A DNA stretch of 41,330 nt from Streptomyces sp. Lineage in GTDB: Bacteria > Actinomycetota > Actinomycetes > Streptomycetales > Streptomycetaceae. The notes beneath the pieces were generated by a model. That model ran no database searches and was not told the DNA's origin. It saw only the letters and a program-made list of their open reading frames with translations. Positions within the stretch are counted from its first letter, which is position 1, and each line of letters opens with the position of its first letter. The stretch covers positions 1 to 41,330 of the forward strand of contig NZ_JAPSKQ010000023.1 of NCBI RefSeq assembly GCF_031181555.1, read 5' to 3'. A program made the position numbers and the translations under genes. Positions 1 to 6,694 of this stretch are shown here, one piece after another.

Positions 1-42
1 GGACGATCCACGGGTGGAGGCGGAGCGGGCCCCTGCCGCGGC

Positions 43-80
43 GGGCCGTCACCGCTGCTTCCGGCCACCGGTGACGGCCC
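43..80 (-). terminator. Hairpin after the zinc-ribbon gene
   Basis: Perfect 12-bp inverted repeat (GGGCCGTCACCG and CGGTGACGGCCC) with a 14-nt loop. It lies 7 nt beyond the stop codon of the minus-strand gene ending at 87. No T-run is present, as is usual in Streptomyces. I see nothing else in bases 1 to 86. Confidence 0.55.
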
Positions 81-86
81 CGCACG

Positions 87-482
87 TCATCCGTGCCCCG
101 CCCGTCCGGACGAGGCGGCGGGAGTGTCCTGCTGGGGCTGCTCATGGGCGTTCGCCTCCAGCGGTGGTGCGGCATGCCGGTCGGTGCGGTGGAGCTCGCG
201 GGACGTGGTGATCCTGTGCCGGGGGGTGCCGACGGGGCCGGGTGGGACGGGGACGGACCGGCGAGCGGTGAGACGACCCACCCAGCGACGGCCGCAGAGG
301 GAGCAGGGCGGAGCGCCCTGGGGGTCATAGGGGGACGGCACGCCGTGACCGTCGCGGGTGAAGTACTCCCATTCGTCCCCGTTCTCGTCGCGGTAGTACT
401 GCACGTCGTAGTCGGCGCTCCACCTGTGCCAGCAGTGGCCGCAGGTGAATTCCACGCGCTCCACAGCGAGTTCGGTGATCAT
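87..482 (-). CDS. Hypothetical zinc-ribbon protein
   Basis: 131 residues, read from an ATG preceded by a strong GAGAGGAG ribosome binding site. The open frame continues upstream without a better start. The N-terminal half has two CxxC pairs, CGHC near residue 14 and CSLC near residue 60, with an acidic tract rich in Tyr and Asp between them, so a single zinc-ribbon fold is likely. The C-terminal 50 residues are low-complexity, rich in Pro, Arg and His, and probably disordered. It is transcribed in the same direction as the hsp20 gene 126 bp upstream and may share its transcript. I do not recognise a named family. The metal-binding inference rests only on the spacing of the four cysteines. A role in the stress response is suggested by context alone. 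Confidence 0.7.
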   Translation of the reverse strand: MITELAVERVEFTCGHCWHRWSADYDVQYYRDENGDEWEYFTRDGHGVPSPYDPQGAPPCSLCGRRWVGRLTARRSVPVPPGPVGTPRHRITTSRELHRTDRHAAPPLEANAHEQPQQDTPAASSGRAGHG

Positions 483-608
483 CGGCTTGTCTCCTCTCGG
501 ATGCCTGTCTCCTTCCGGAGGGCCGTCGGCCGCACGTCCCCGCGGACCGGGCCCACCCGAGCGCCGACGGGTACGCCGCGTCCGGAGCACGGTCCGGACG
601 CGCGGCCG

Positions 609-1031
609 TCAGCCGGTGATTTCCTTCTTCTCCCCGGCGTGGCCGACCTCGATCCTGCGGGGCTTCGCCTCCTCGGCCACCGGGATCTTCACCGTCAGCA
701 CCCCGGCGTCGTAACCGGCCTCGATGCGCTCCACGTCCAGCGTCTCGCCGAGGAACAGTTGCCGTCGGAACACCCCGTGCGGCCGCTCGGCCACGACCAT
801 CTCCGCCTGGGAGATCCCCGGCGCGGGGCGCTCGGCGTGCACGGTCAGCGCGTTCTGCTCGACACTCAGATCGATGCTGTCCGGGTCGACACCGGGAAGG
901 TCCAGGTGGACCCAGAACGCACCCTCGCGTTCGTAGGCGTCCATCGGCATGGTCACCGGCCGGCCCGCGGCACCCAGGAGCTGCTCGGCCAGACGGTCCA
1001 GTTCACGGAAGGGATCGGTGCGCAGCAGCAT
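609..1031 (-). CDS. Hsp20 small heat-shock protein (paralogue A)
   Basis: 140 residues, an ATP-independent holdase of the alpha-crystallin family that keeps unfolding proteins soluble. The alpha-crystallin core spans about residues 35 to 130. It shows the family motifs LDLPGVDPDSIDLSVE, FRRQLFLGE and GVLTVKIPVAEEAKPRRIEV. The N-terminus [14 protein letters not shown] nearly matches that of the third Hsp20 of this window (5470 to 5892), and the two are the same length, so they are close paralogues. The start is fixed by a GAGAGGAG site about 9 nt upstream, although the frame is open 54 nt further. The gene is divergent from dnaK, with a near-consensus promoter facing it. No HAIR box was found here, unlike at the other two hsp20 genes. 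Confidence 0.93.
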   Translation of the reverse strand: MLLRTDPFRELDRLAEQLLGAAGRPVTMPMDAYEREGAFWVHLDLPGVDPDSIDLSVEQNALTVHAERPAPGISQAEMVVAERPHGVFRRQLFLGETLDVERIEAGYDAGVLTVKIPVAEEAKPRRIEVGHAGEKKEITG

Positions 1032-1103
1032 CGCCGTCACACTCCTCTCGGATGGTGACAGGCCGTCCTCGACGGCCGCTTCCACGAACCGCTTTCACCG
1101 CCC

Positions 1104-1132
1104 CATATACCCCACACCAGGCATATTGGCAA
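1104..1132 (-). promoter_or_regulatory. Promoter of hsp20 paralogue A
   Basis: On the minus strand, TTGCCA is followed by a 17-nt spacer and TATATG. The -10 hexamer equals that of hsp20 paralogue B. The position gives a leader of about 65 nt before the ATG at 1031. This is a match by eye to the vegetative sigma consensus. Confidence 0.6.
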
Positions 1133-1261
1133 TGTGCGGGCAAGGCCGCCCGGTGGCCGGCTGCGCTCGGCAGGCGCAGGGCGGGACCGCACGTCCCCGG
1201 GGACCGGATTCCGCCCGTTGCGGGTCGCAAAAGCCCCCAAAGAGGTGGAAACCGTGACTCA

Positions 1262-1290
1262 TTGACAAACCGAGATGCGCACTTTATCCA
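1262..1290 (+). promoter_or_regulatory. Promoter of the dnaK-grpE operon
   Basis: A full-consensus -35 (TTGACA) is followed by a 17-nt spacer and TATCCA, giving a predicted leader of about 50 nt before the dnaK ATG. The sequence just upstream (GACTCA) is only a partial half of a HAIR box, and no paired half is visible. HspR control of this copy is therefore not supported by what I can see. Confidence 0.6.
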
Positions 1291-1346
1291 GACTCTTAGC
1301 GAGGTGTGTCTGCTCCGGTTCCGGGACGCAGATGGAGGAGAGGACC

Positions 1347-3230
1347 ATGACACGCGCGGTGGGAATCGACCTCGGCACCACCAACTCGGTGGTCTGCGTG
1401 CTGGAGGGCGGAGAGCCCACGGTCATCACCAACACGGAAGGGGCGCGGACCACCCCGTCGGTGGTCGCCTTCGCCAAGAACGGCGAGGTGCTGGTCGGTG
1501 AGGTGGCCAAGCGCCAGGCCGTCACCAACATCGAGCGCACCGTGCGTTCCGTGAAGCGCCACATGGGCGAGGCGCAGTGGCGGTTCCCGGAGACGGGGAG
1601 CGTCGACGGCAAGCGGTACACGGCGCAGGAGATCTCCGCACGCGTGCTGCAGAAGCTGAAGCGGGACGCGGAGGCGTACCTCGGCGAGGACGTCACCGAC
1701 GCGGTGATCACGGTTCCGGCGTACTTCAACGACTCCCAGCGCACCGCGACCAAGGAGGCGGGGGAGATCGCCGGGCTGAAGGTGCTGCGGATCATCAACG
1801 AGCCCACGTCCGCCGCCCTGGCCTACGGCCTGGACAAGGAGAACGACCAGACGGTGCTGGTCTTCGACCTCGGTGGCGGCACCTTCGACGTGTCGCTGCT
1901 GGAGATCGGCGAGGGCGTGGTCGAGGTCAAGGCCACCAACGGTGACACGCACCTGGGCGGCGACGACTGGGACCAGCGGATCGTCGACCACCTGGCCGAG
2001 CAGTTCAAGAACCACTACGGCGTCGACCTGACGAAGGACAAGATGGCCGTGCAGCGGCTGCGCGAGGCCGCGGAGCGGGCGAAGATCGAGCTGTCGTCGT
2101 CCTCCGAGACGACGATCAACCTGCCGTACGTCACCGCCTCCGCCGAGGGCCCGCTGCACCTGGACGAGAAGCTCACCCGCGCCCAGTTCGAGCAGCTGAC
2201 GGCCGACCTGCTGGAGCGGTGCGAGGGCCCGTTCCACCATGCGGTCGAGGACGCCGGGATCAAGGTGTCCGACATCGACCACGTCATCCTGGTCGGCGGT
2301 TCGACGCGGATGCCGGCGGTGACCGGTCTGGTGCGGGAGCTGACCGGCAAGGACCCGCACAAGGGGGTCAACCCGGACGAGGTCGTCGCCGTCGGCGCAG
2401 CCCTGCAGGCCGGTGTCCTCAAGGGCGAGGTCAAGGACGTCCTGCTGCTGGACGTCACCCCGCTGTCCCTCGGCATCGAGACCAAGGGCGGCATCATGAC
2501 CAAGCTGATCGAGCGCAACACCACGATCCCGACGAAGCGTTCGGAGATCTTCACCACGGCCGAGGACAACCAGCCGTCGGTGCAGATCCAGGTCTACCAG
2601 GGCGAGCGCGAGATCGCGGCCTACAACAAGAAGCTCGGCATGTTCGAGCTGACCGGTCTGCCCCCGGCGCCGCGCGGCGTCCCGCAGATCGAGGTCTCCT
2701 TCGACATCGACGCCAACGGCATCATGCACGTCTCCGCCAAGGACCTCGGCACGGGCAGGGAGCAGCGCATGACGGTCACCGGCGGCTCCTCCCTGCCGAA
2801 GGGGGACATCGACCGCATGATGCGCGAGGCCGAACAGCACGCCGAGGAGGACCGGCGCAGGCGCGAGGCCGCCGAGACCCGCAACCGCGCCGAGCAGGTC
2901 GCCTACCAGACCGAACGGCTGCTCGCCGACAACGCCGACAAGATCCCCGCCGACGTCAGGGGCGAGGTCGACAGCGCCCTGGCGGAGCTGAAGGAGGCGC
3001 TGAAGAGCGAGTCGGCCGACACGGCAACCCTGCGGCAGACCGCCGACAAGGTCACCGCCGCGGCCCAGAAGGTGGGCACCGTCATGTACGCGCAGGCTCA
3101 GCAGACCCAGGGCCGGCAGGCGGCCGGCGGTGGCGCGGGCGGCGGCGAGGAAGGCGCCGCCGGACAGGACGAGGAGGTCGTCGACGCCGAGATCGTCGAC
3201 GACGACACGCGGCAGGAGGGCACCGGATGA
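1347..3230 (+). CDS. dnaK: Molecular chaperone DnaK (Hsp70), second-copy type
   Basis: 627 residues, full length for DnaK. It is an ATP-driven cytosolic chaperone that binds exposed hydrophobic segments. Visible motifs are the phosphate-1 loop GIDLGTTNS (6 to 14), the Hsp70 signatures [14 protein letters not shown] and [13 protein letters not shown], the linker region [15 protein letters not shown] opening the substrate-binding domain, and an acidic tail [12 protein letters not shown]. The ATG at 1347 has GGAGGAGAGG just upstream; an in-frame upstream extension lacks such a site. Its ATG-overlapped partner is grpE. In Streptomyces the main dnaK operon continues with dnaJ and hspR; both are missing here, so this is probably the accessory dnaK2-type copy that borrows a DnaJ from elsewhere. 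The catalytic motifs look intact. Confidence 0.97.
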   Translation: MTRAVGIDLGTTNSVVCVLEGGEPTVITNTEGARTTPSVVAFAKNGEVLVGEVAKRQAVTNIERTVRSVKRHMGEAQWRFPETGSVDGKRYTAQEISARVLQKLKRDAEAYLGEDVTDAVITVPAYFNDSQRTATKEAGEIAGLKVLRIINEPTSAALAYGLDKENDQTVLVFDLGGGTFDVSLLEIGEGVVEVKATNGDTHLGGDDWDQRIVDHLAEQFKNHYGVDLTKDKMAVQRLREAAERAKIELSSSSETTINLPYVTASAEGPLHLDEKLTRAQFEQLTADLLERCEGPFHHAVEDAGIKVSDIDHVILVGGSTRMPAVTGLVRELTGKDPHKGVNPDEVVAVGAALQAGVLKGEVKDVLLLDVTPLSLGIETKGGIMTKLIERNTTIPTKRSEIFTTAEDNQPSVQIQVYQGEREIAAYNKKLGMFELTGLPPAPRGVPQIEVSFDIDANGIMHVSAKDLGTGREQRMTVTGGSSLPKGDIDRMMREAEQHAEEDRRRREAAETRNRAEQVAYQTERLLADNADKIPADVRGEVDSALAELKEALKSESADTATLRQTADKVTAAAQKVGTVMYAQAQQTQGRQAAGGGAGGGEEGAAGQDEEVVDAEIVDDDTRQEGTG

Positions 3231-3811
3231 CCCGCCGAAGCGACCCGGACCGCCCTGTCGGGCACCCGCTGTCGATCGTCCGGGGCAACCCGCGGCCGGC
3301 TTCGGGAACCAGTCTGGAGCCCCGCCGCCGCGGCGACGTCGAGCCCGCCCGGCGGGCCGACGGGACCGCGGACGAGGCCGACCTGCTGCGGACGCGACTG
3401 CGTGAGTGCACGGCGGACCTGCAGCGGGTGACGTCCGAGTACGACAACTACCGCAAGCGGGTCCGCCGGGACCGCCGCTCGGTCGGGGAGGCCGCCGTGG
3501 CCAACGTGCTCACCGGACTCCTCCCCGTCCTCGACGCCATTGACGAGGCCCGCAGGCAGGGAGATGTCACCGGCGGCTTCCAGCGCGTCGTCGAGGTACT
3601 GGAAACCGAACTCGCGGCCCTGGGGCTGCGGTCGTTCGGCACGGCGGGCGATCTCTTCGACCCCGTGCTGCACGAGGCCGTCTCCTGCACCCGCTCCGCC
3701 CATGTCCACCGGCCCACCTGCACCGCGATCCTGCGCCCCGGCTACCGGGTCGGCGACCGGCTCCTGCGGCCCGCTCAGGCGGAGATCGCCGAACCACCGG
3801 CCCGCCGGTAG
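3227..3811 (+). CDS. grpE: GrpE nucleotide exchange factor, divergent copy
   Basis: 194 residues. GrpE releases ADP from DnaK and resets the chaperone cycle. The first 45 residues are basic and Pro-rich and probably disordered. A coiled coil runs from about 47 to 110 and includes the typical [14 protein letters not shown] segment. The C-terminal beta-wing contains the family signature [12 protein letters not shown] and ends near [17 protein letters not shown]. The ATG overlaps the dnaK stop (ATGA), with GGAGG inside the end of dnaK, so translation is probably coupled. The charged acidic N-terminus common in GrpE is replaced by an Arg-rich one, fitting a paralogue specialised for the adjacent DnaK. 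Confidence 0.92.
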   Translation: MTRRSDPDRPVGHPLSIVRGNPRPASGTSLEPRRRGDVEPARRADGTADEADLLRTRLRECTADLQRVTSEYDNYRKRVRRDRRSVGEAAVANVLTGLLPVLDAIDEARRQGDVTGGFQRVVEVLETELAALGLRSFGTAGDLFDPVLHEAVSCTRSAHVHRPTCTAILRPGYRVGDRLLRPAQAEIAEPPARR

Positions 3812-3965
3812 GACGCCTCGGGTCCGCGGACACCGAGCCGGCCGTCGGTTCACGCGCCGCGGTGGAACGGCCGGGGAGACGGGCGCCGGCGTGCGCGCAG
3901 GCCGGGGCCGACGACGACCGGGACGCGGGCGAAGCCGGCACCGCGCACGCGGGCGTCAGGGGGCG

Positions 3966-3996
3966 GGTCCCGGTCCTGCGCGCCGGTGCCGGGACC
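3966..3996. terminator. Hairpin between convergent grpE and small membrane gene
   Basis: GGTCCCGG and CCGGGACC form an 8-bp perfect stem with a 15-nt loop, between the end of grpE (plus) and the end of the small gene at 4013 (minus). Possibly a two-way terminator. The rest of the 200-bp gap shows nothing else. Confidence 0.4.
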
Positions 3997-4012
3997 GCCG
4001 CGGACGGACGCG

Positions 4013-4174
4013 CTAGCGGCCGCCCAGGGCTGCTCGCAGCTGCTGGTGGCGGTCGAGGTCCTCCCACGTGTCGTGGTGGGGCGGACCGGGGCTGCGGCGC
4101 CCGGTGTTCCAGGCCCAGACGCTGGCGGTGATGCCGGTGACGAGCGGTACGAGCAGCCACAGCAGGGCGCTCAC
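4013..4174 (-). CDS. 53-residue single-span membrane protein
   Basis: A small gene with a GTG start. The sequence begins MSALLWLLVPLVTGITASVW, a membrane span at about residues 3 to 22, and continues into a short polar tail with HHDTWEDLDRHQQLRAAL near the C-terminus. The GTG is preceded by a strong GGAGGAGG site. Codon use is typical of a real Streptomyces gene, with nearly all third positions G or C. It starts 57 nt after the stop of hsp20 paralogue B on the same strand, so both are probably on one transcript. The amphipathic charged tail after one span suggests a tail that contacts a partner at the membrane. No family is recognised and no function is assigned. Confidence 0.72.
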   Translation of the reverse strand: MSALLWLLVPLVTGITASVWAWNTGRRSPGPPHHDTWEDLDRHQQLRAALGGR

Positions 4175-4231
4175 GATCGGACCTCCTCCACGTCGTTGAC
4201 CGGTGTGCGTGAAACCGTGACGGCTGTCTTC

Positions 4232-4657
4232 TCAGGAAGTGAGCTGTTTGTGCGCGCCGCCGGTGATGGCGATCTTGCGGGGCTTGGCGTGGTCGGCGAG
4301 GGGGATGCGCAGCGTCAGGACGCCGTTGTCGTAGCGGGCGTCGACGGTGCTGCTGTCCAGGGCGTCGGACAGGGCCAGGCGGCGGGTGAACCGGCCGGTG
4401 GGACGCTCGGTCAGCACCGGGGCGGCGCCCGCGGGGATGGGCGAGGGGCGTTCGGCGGTCAGGGTCAGGGTGCCGCGTTCGACGGTCAGGTCGATGTCTG
4501 CGGGGTCCACGCCGGGCAGGTCGAACTGCAGGTAGAGGGCCTGGTCATCGCGCCAGGCATCCACCGGGATGACGGCGTCGGCCGCCCCCGCGGCGGCGTG
4601 CGTCGGCTGATGCGTCAACCGGTCGAGATCGCCGAGAGCTCCGGTGCGCACGAGCAT
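4232..4657 (-). CDS. Hsp20 small heat-shock protein (paralogue B)
   Basis: 141 residues with an alpha-crystallin domain at about 40 to 135. Family motifs are FDLPGVDPADIDLTVERG, LTAERPSP, GRFTRRLALSDALD and [20 protein letters not shown]. It is more distant from paralogues A and C than they are from each other; its N-terminus MLVRTGALGDLDRL lacks the DPFRE element. The ATG at 4657 has AGGGAGA upstream; the open frame runs 66 nt further with no better site. A near-consensus promoter and a HAIR-like box lie upstream, suggesting heat induction through HspR or a relative. The 53-residue membrane protein follows on the same strand. Confidence 0.93.
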   Translation of the reverse strand: MLVRTGALGDLDRLTHQPTHAAAGAADAVIPVDAWRDDQALYLQFDLPGVDPADIDLTVERGTLTLTAERPSPIPAGAAPVLTERPTGRFTRRLALSDALDSSTVDARYDNGVLTLRIPLADHAKPRKIAITGGAHKQLTS

Positions 4658-4731
4658 GTCCCCATTTCTCCCTTCACTCCTGCGCCGGGTCGGCGGTCGC
4701 CTGGGGCCCGGCGGCATGGGCACGCGTTGTT

Positions 4732-4760
4732 CATATAATCAATCGCAGTAGATTTGACAA
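4732..4760 (-). promoter_or_regulatory. Promoter of hsp20 paralogue B
   Basis: On the minus strand, TTGTCA is followed by a 17-nt spacer and TATATG. The predicted transcript has a leader of about 70 nt. The HAIR-like box at 4778 to 4797 lies just upstream of the -35. Confidence 0.65.
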
Positions 4761-4777
4761 GTGGCGACTAGCTGAAA

Positions 4778-4797
4778 TTGACAGCCTTCGACTCAAG
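4778..4797 (-). promoter_or_regulatory. HAIR-like operator before hsp20 paralogue B
   Basis: The minus strand reads CTTGAGT, then CGAAGGC, then TGTCAA. The first arm is a perfect half of the HspR HAIR consensus (CTTGAGT-N7-ACTCAAG, from the literature). The second arm keeps only TCAA. The same 20-bp box occurs before hsp20 paralogue C with 18 of 20 bases identical, so it is conserved rather than random. Bases 4798 to 5010 show no further feature. Confidence 0.6.
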
Positions 4798-5010
4798 TAG
4801 TCATCGGGATGCGCGAACGAGCGCGTCGACCGTCTGAATGACGTCACGCGGCGCGGTCGGCGCGGCCCGGGGCTCCGAAGGGAGGCCGCCGGTGACGGCA
4901 CCGATCCCGGTGATGGCCGCCGGAGCCGGAGCACCGATCACCGGTGGCGCGGAGCTGCGGGCGGCGCCTGCGGCGCGCCGCGGATGCGGGGACACGGCAG
5001 GTGAGCGTCG

Positions 5011-5385
5011 ATGACACGGTTGCGCGAGGACGGCGGTGACCTGGTGGTGCGGCTGCCGTGGCGGTGGGCGTGGGCCGCGCGGCGCCGCACCGTGCGTCTG
5101 CCGCTCGGACGCGTGGGCGAGGTGAGGGTGGAGCCGGACTGGTGGCGGGCCGTGCGGCCGCGGCCCGGTCGCCGCTACCGCTTCCGTCCCGGGCGCTGGT
5201 GTGTGGGCGAACTGGAGCATGTCCGGGGCCGCGACTTCGTCGCCCTGCGGGCCGGGGGCCCGGTCCTGGTGGTGACCGCCTTCGGCGGGGACGCGCCCTT
5301 CACCCGCCTCGCACTGTCGACGGACGACCCCGGGGCCGCGGCCGCATGGCTGCGCCGCGCGGCAGGAGAACGCCATAAATCTTGA
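5011..5385 (+). CDS. Hypothetical Arg/Trp-rich protein, 124 residues
   Basis: Basic protein, rich in Arg and Trp in its first 60 residues (RLPWRWAWAARRRTVRL, then WWRAVRPRPGRRYRFRPG), followed by alternating hydrophobic stretches typical of beta strands (DFVALRAGGPVLVVTAFGG) and an Ala-rich C-terminal helix. No signal peptide or membrane span. The pattern suggests a compact beta-barrel or PH-like fold, which is inference only. The ATG has AGGTGA 6 nt upstream. A second open frame overlaps but has no such site. The stop codon TGA lies inside the HAIR-like box of the next gene, so the two genes are tightly packed. No family recognised. Confidence 0.65.
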   Translation: MTRLREDGGDLVVRLPWRWAWAARRRTVRLPLGRVGEVRVEPDWWRAVRPRPGRRYRFRPGRWCVGELEHVRGRDFVALRAGGPVLVVTAFGGDAPFTRLALSTDDPGAAAAWLRRAAGERHKS

Positions 5386-5400
5386 GTCGAGGGGTGTCAA
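5381..5400 (+). promoter_or_regulatory. HAIR-like operator before hsp20 paralogue C
   Basis: CTTGAGT, then CGAGGGG, then TGTCAA, nearly identical to the box before hsp20 paralogue B. It overlaps the stop codon of the upstream gene, and its right arm coincides with the likely -35 hexamer. A bound repressor would block polymerase. Confidence 0.62.
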
Positions 5401-5424
5401 CTTTCTCGATGTGAGGTATATAAG
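5395..5424 (+). promoter_or_regulatory. Promoter of hsp20 paralogue C
   Basis: TGTCAA (5395 to 5400) precedes TATATAAG (5417 to 5424), with a spacer of 16 or 18 nt depending on which hexamer is taken. The -35 is the right arm of the HAIR-like box. The leader would be about 40 nt. Confidence 0.55.
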
Positions 5425-5469
5425 AAGGAGAGCGAAGGACAGGGACGACCACGTGAAGGAGGGGTGCAG

Positions 5470-5892
5470 ATGCTGATGCGTACGGATCCCTTCCGCGAGC
5501 TCGACCGGCTCGTCGAGCGGGTCTGGGGCACGGCCGCCCGCCCGGTCGGCATGCCGATGGACGCCTGGCGCGAGGGTGACACGTTCTTCGCGGAACTCGA
5601 CCTGCCCGGCGTGACGCCCGAGTCGATCGACCTCGACGTCGAGCGCAACGTCCTGACCGTGAAGGCCGAACGCGAGCCGGCGTACGGCGACGAGACCGAA
5701 ACGGTGATCACCGAGCGGCCCACGGGGACGTTCAGCCGGCAGCTGTTCCTCGGCGAGAACCTGGACCCCGAGCGGATCGAGGCTTCCTACGAGGCGGGCG
5801 TGCTGAAGCTGCGGATCCCGGTCGCCGACCGGGCCAAGCCCCGCAAGATCGCCATCAGCGGCGGCGAGAGCCGCAAGGAACTCGACAGCTGA
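5470..5892 (+). CDS. Hsp20 small heat-shock protein (paralogue C)
   Basis: 140 residues. The alpha-crystallin domain is at about 35 to 130, with [38 protein letters not shown] and [20 protein letters not shown]. It closely matches paralogue A in length and in the start [14 protein letters not shown], so one arose from the other by duplication. The ATG at 5470 is chosen because AAGGAGGGG ends about 6 nt before it; a GTG 6 nt upstream overlaps that site and an ATG 6 nt downstream is too far. It acts as a cytosolic holdase that hands clients to DnaK. Expression is probably controlled by the HAIR-like box over its promoter, and a strong hairpin follows. Confidence 0.94.
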   Translation: MLMRTDPFRELDRLVERVWGTAARPVGMPMDAWREGDTFFAELDLPGVTPESIDLDVERNVLTVKAEREPAYGDETETVITERPTGTFSRQLFLGENLDPERIEASYEAGVLKLRIPVADRAKPRKIAISGGESRKELDS

Positions 5893-5929
5893 CCCGAAGC
5901 CGACTCCCCCTTCGGCAGGTCACTGAGGA

Positions 5930-5957
5930 CAGGGCCCAGGCAGCCGCCTGGGCCCTG
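5930..5957 (+). terminator. Terminator after hsp20 paralogue C
   Basis: Perfect 12-bp stem (CAGGGCCCAGGC and GCCTGGGCCCTG) with a 4-nt loop, 37 nt after the stop codon. A very stable hairpin, typical of Streptomyces terminators without a T-run. Confidence 0.75.
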
Positions 5958-6065
5958 AGGCATCCGGGCCGGATGCCGTGCCACGGAGGACGACCGGGGT
6001 ACACGACACCGAACCCGGCAGGGGGGCCCGTGCGCCAGTACGGCGCGGGAGGAAGCGAGGCGGCG

Positions 6066-6458
6066 ATGAAGCGCGACGAATTCCTCGCCCGGGTGCGCGA
6101 GCGCGGCGAGTACACCAACCAGGACGAGGCCCTGGCCATCACGCAGGAGGTCCTCGCCGTGCCGCCGCAACGGATCACACCCGGCGAGGCCGAGGACCTC
6201 GCGCCCCAGCCGCCCGGCCCGCTGCAGCAGGCGCTGACGTCCGCCGATCACGAGCAGCCCGAGAAGTTCGGGAGCGAGGAGTTCCACCGGCGGGTGGCGG
6301 AGCGCACCGGGGCCCGGCCCCGTACCGCCCTGTGGGACGACGGCGCGGTGCTGACCACGGTCGCCGACGCCGTCCCCGGCGGCGAGCTCAACCAGGTCAT
6401 CAGCCGGCTCCCCTCCAGCCACGCCGTCCTGTTCGGCAAGGCGGACCTCGCCGGCTGA
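6066..6458 (+). CDS. DUF2267-family protein
   Basis: 130 residues. The start MKRDEFLARVRERGEYTNQD and the pattern of alternating helices match DUF2267 proteins, small all-alpha proteins often encoded near stress and hsp20 genes. Two similar helical halves are visible: residues 1 to 58 end with ITPGEAEDLAPQPPG, and residues 70 to 130 contain SEEFHRRVAERTG and GGELNQVISRLPSSHAVLFG. The internal duplication is typical of the family. GGGAGGAAG lies about 10 nt before the ATG; the frame is open 93 nt further upstream without a good site. The biochemical role of the family is unknown to me. It sits between the terminator of hsp20 paralogue C and its own hairpin, so it is probably a single-gene unit. 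Confidence 0.85.
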   Translation: MKRDEFLARVRERGEYTNQDEALAITQEVLAVPPQRITPGEAEDLAPQPPGPLQQALTSADHEQPEKFGSEEFHRRVAERTGARPRTALWDDGAVLTTVADAVPGGELNQVISRLPSSHAVLFGKADLAG

Positions 6459-6470
6459 GCCCGCCGCGAA

Positions 6471-6491
6471 GCAGCCGACGGCGGCGGCTGC
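6471..6491 (+). terminator. Hairpin after the DUF2267 gene
   Basis: GCAGCCG and CGGCTGC form a 7-bp perfect stem with a 7-nt loop, 12 nt after the stop codon. Confidence 0.45.
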
Positions 6492-6523
6492 CGTGCGCCC
6501 GCGCCGCAGCTCGTCCGGCTCGG

Positions 6524-6694
6524 CACGCCTGCGGCACCGCGCTCGCCGGGATCCGGATCGGGCACTCCTCCCCGGCTGTCACACTCGGTTACTATGCTCA
6601 CTTCATGCCGGAGGCCGGACGCAAGCGGCGCACCGCCTCGGAGCTGGTCATGGGATATGAGGCAAACGACCTGTGGGGCCTTGGAAGATGCTGA
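6524..6694 (+). pseudogene. Remnant of a tyrosine integrase (C-terminal end)
   Basis: A frame without its own start encodes HACGTALAG and then IGHSSPAVTLGYYAHFMPEA, followed by RKRRTASELVMG and a stop. This matches the C-terminal catalytic box of actinobacterial phage-type tyrosine recombinases: the GHSS box carries the active-site His or Trp position, and the second Tyr of GYYAHF is the nucleophile. The part that should hold the first Arg, the Lys and the HxxR motif is missing, and the segment between HACGTALAG and IGHSS is shortened by an internal deletion. It is therefore a dead relic, about 56 codons. Its last codons overlap the start of the HipA-like gene. It suggests an old integration or excision event at this border. 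Confidence 0.7.

Noticed and set aside
1233..1300. A HAIR box in the dnaK promoter
   Set aside because: Only GACTCA is present; no second half at the right distance.
4801..5400. Minus-strand frame ending in VIQTVDALVRASR opposite the 124-residue gene
   Set aside because: The tail looks protein-like but there is no start with a binding site, and the plus-strand gene has one. Kept as compositional.
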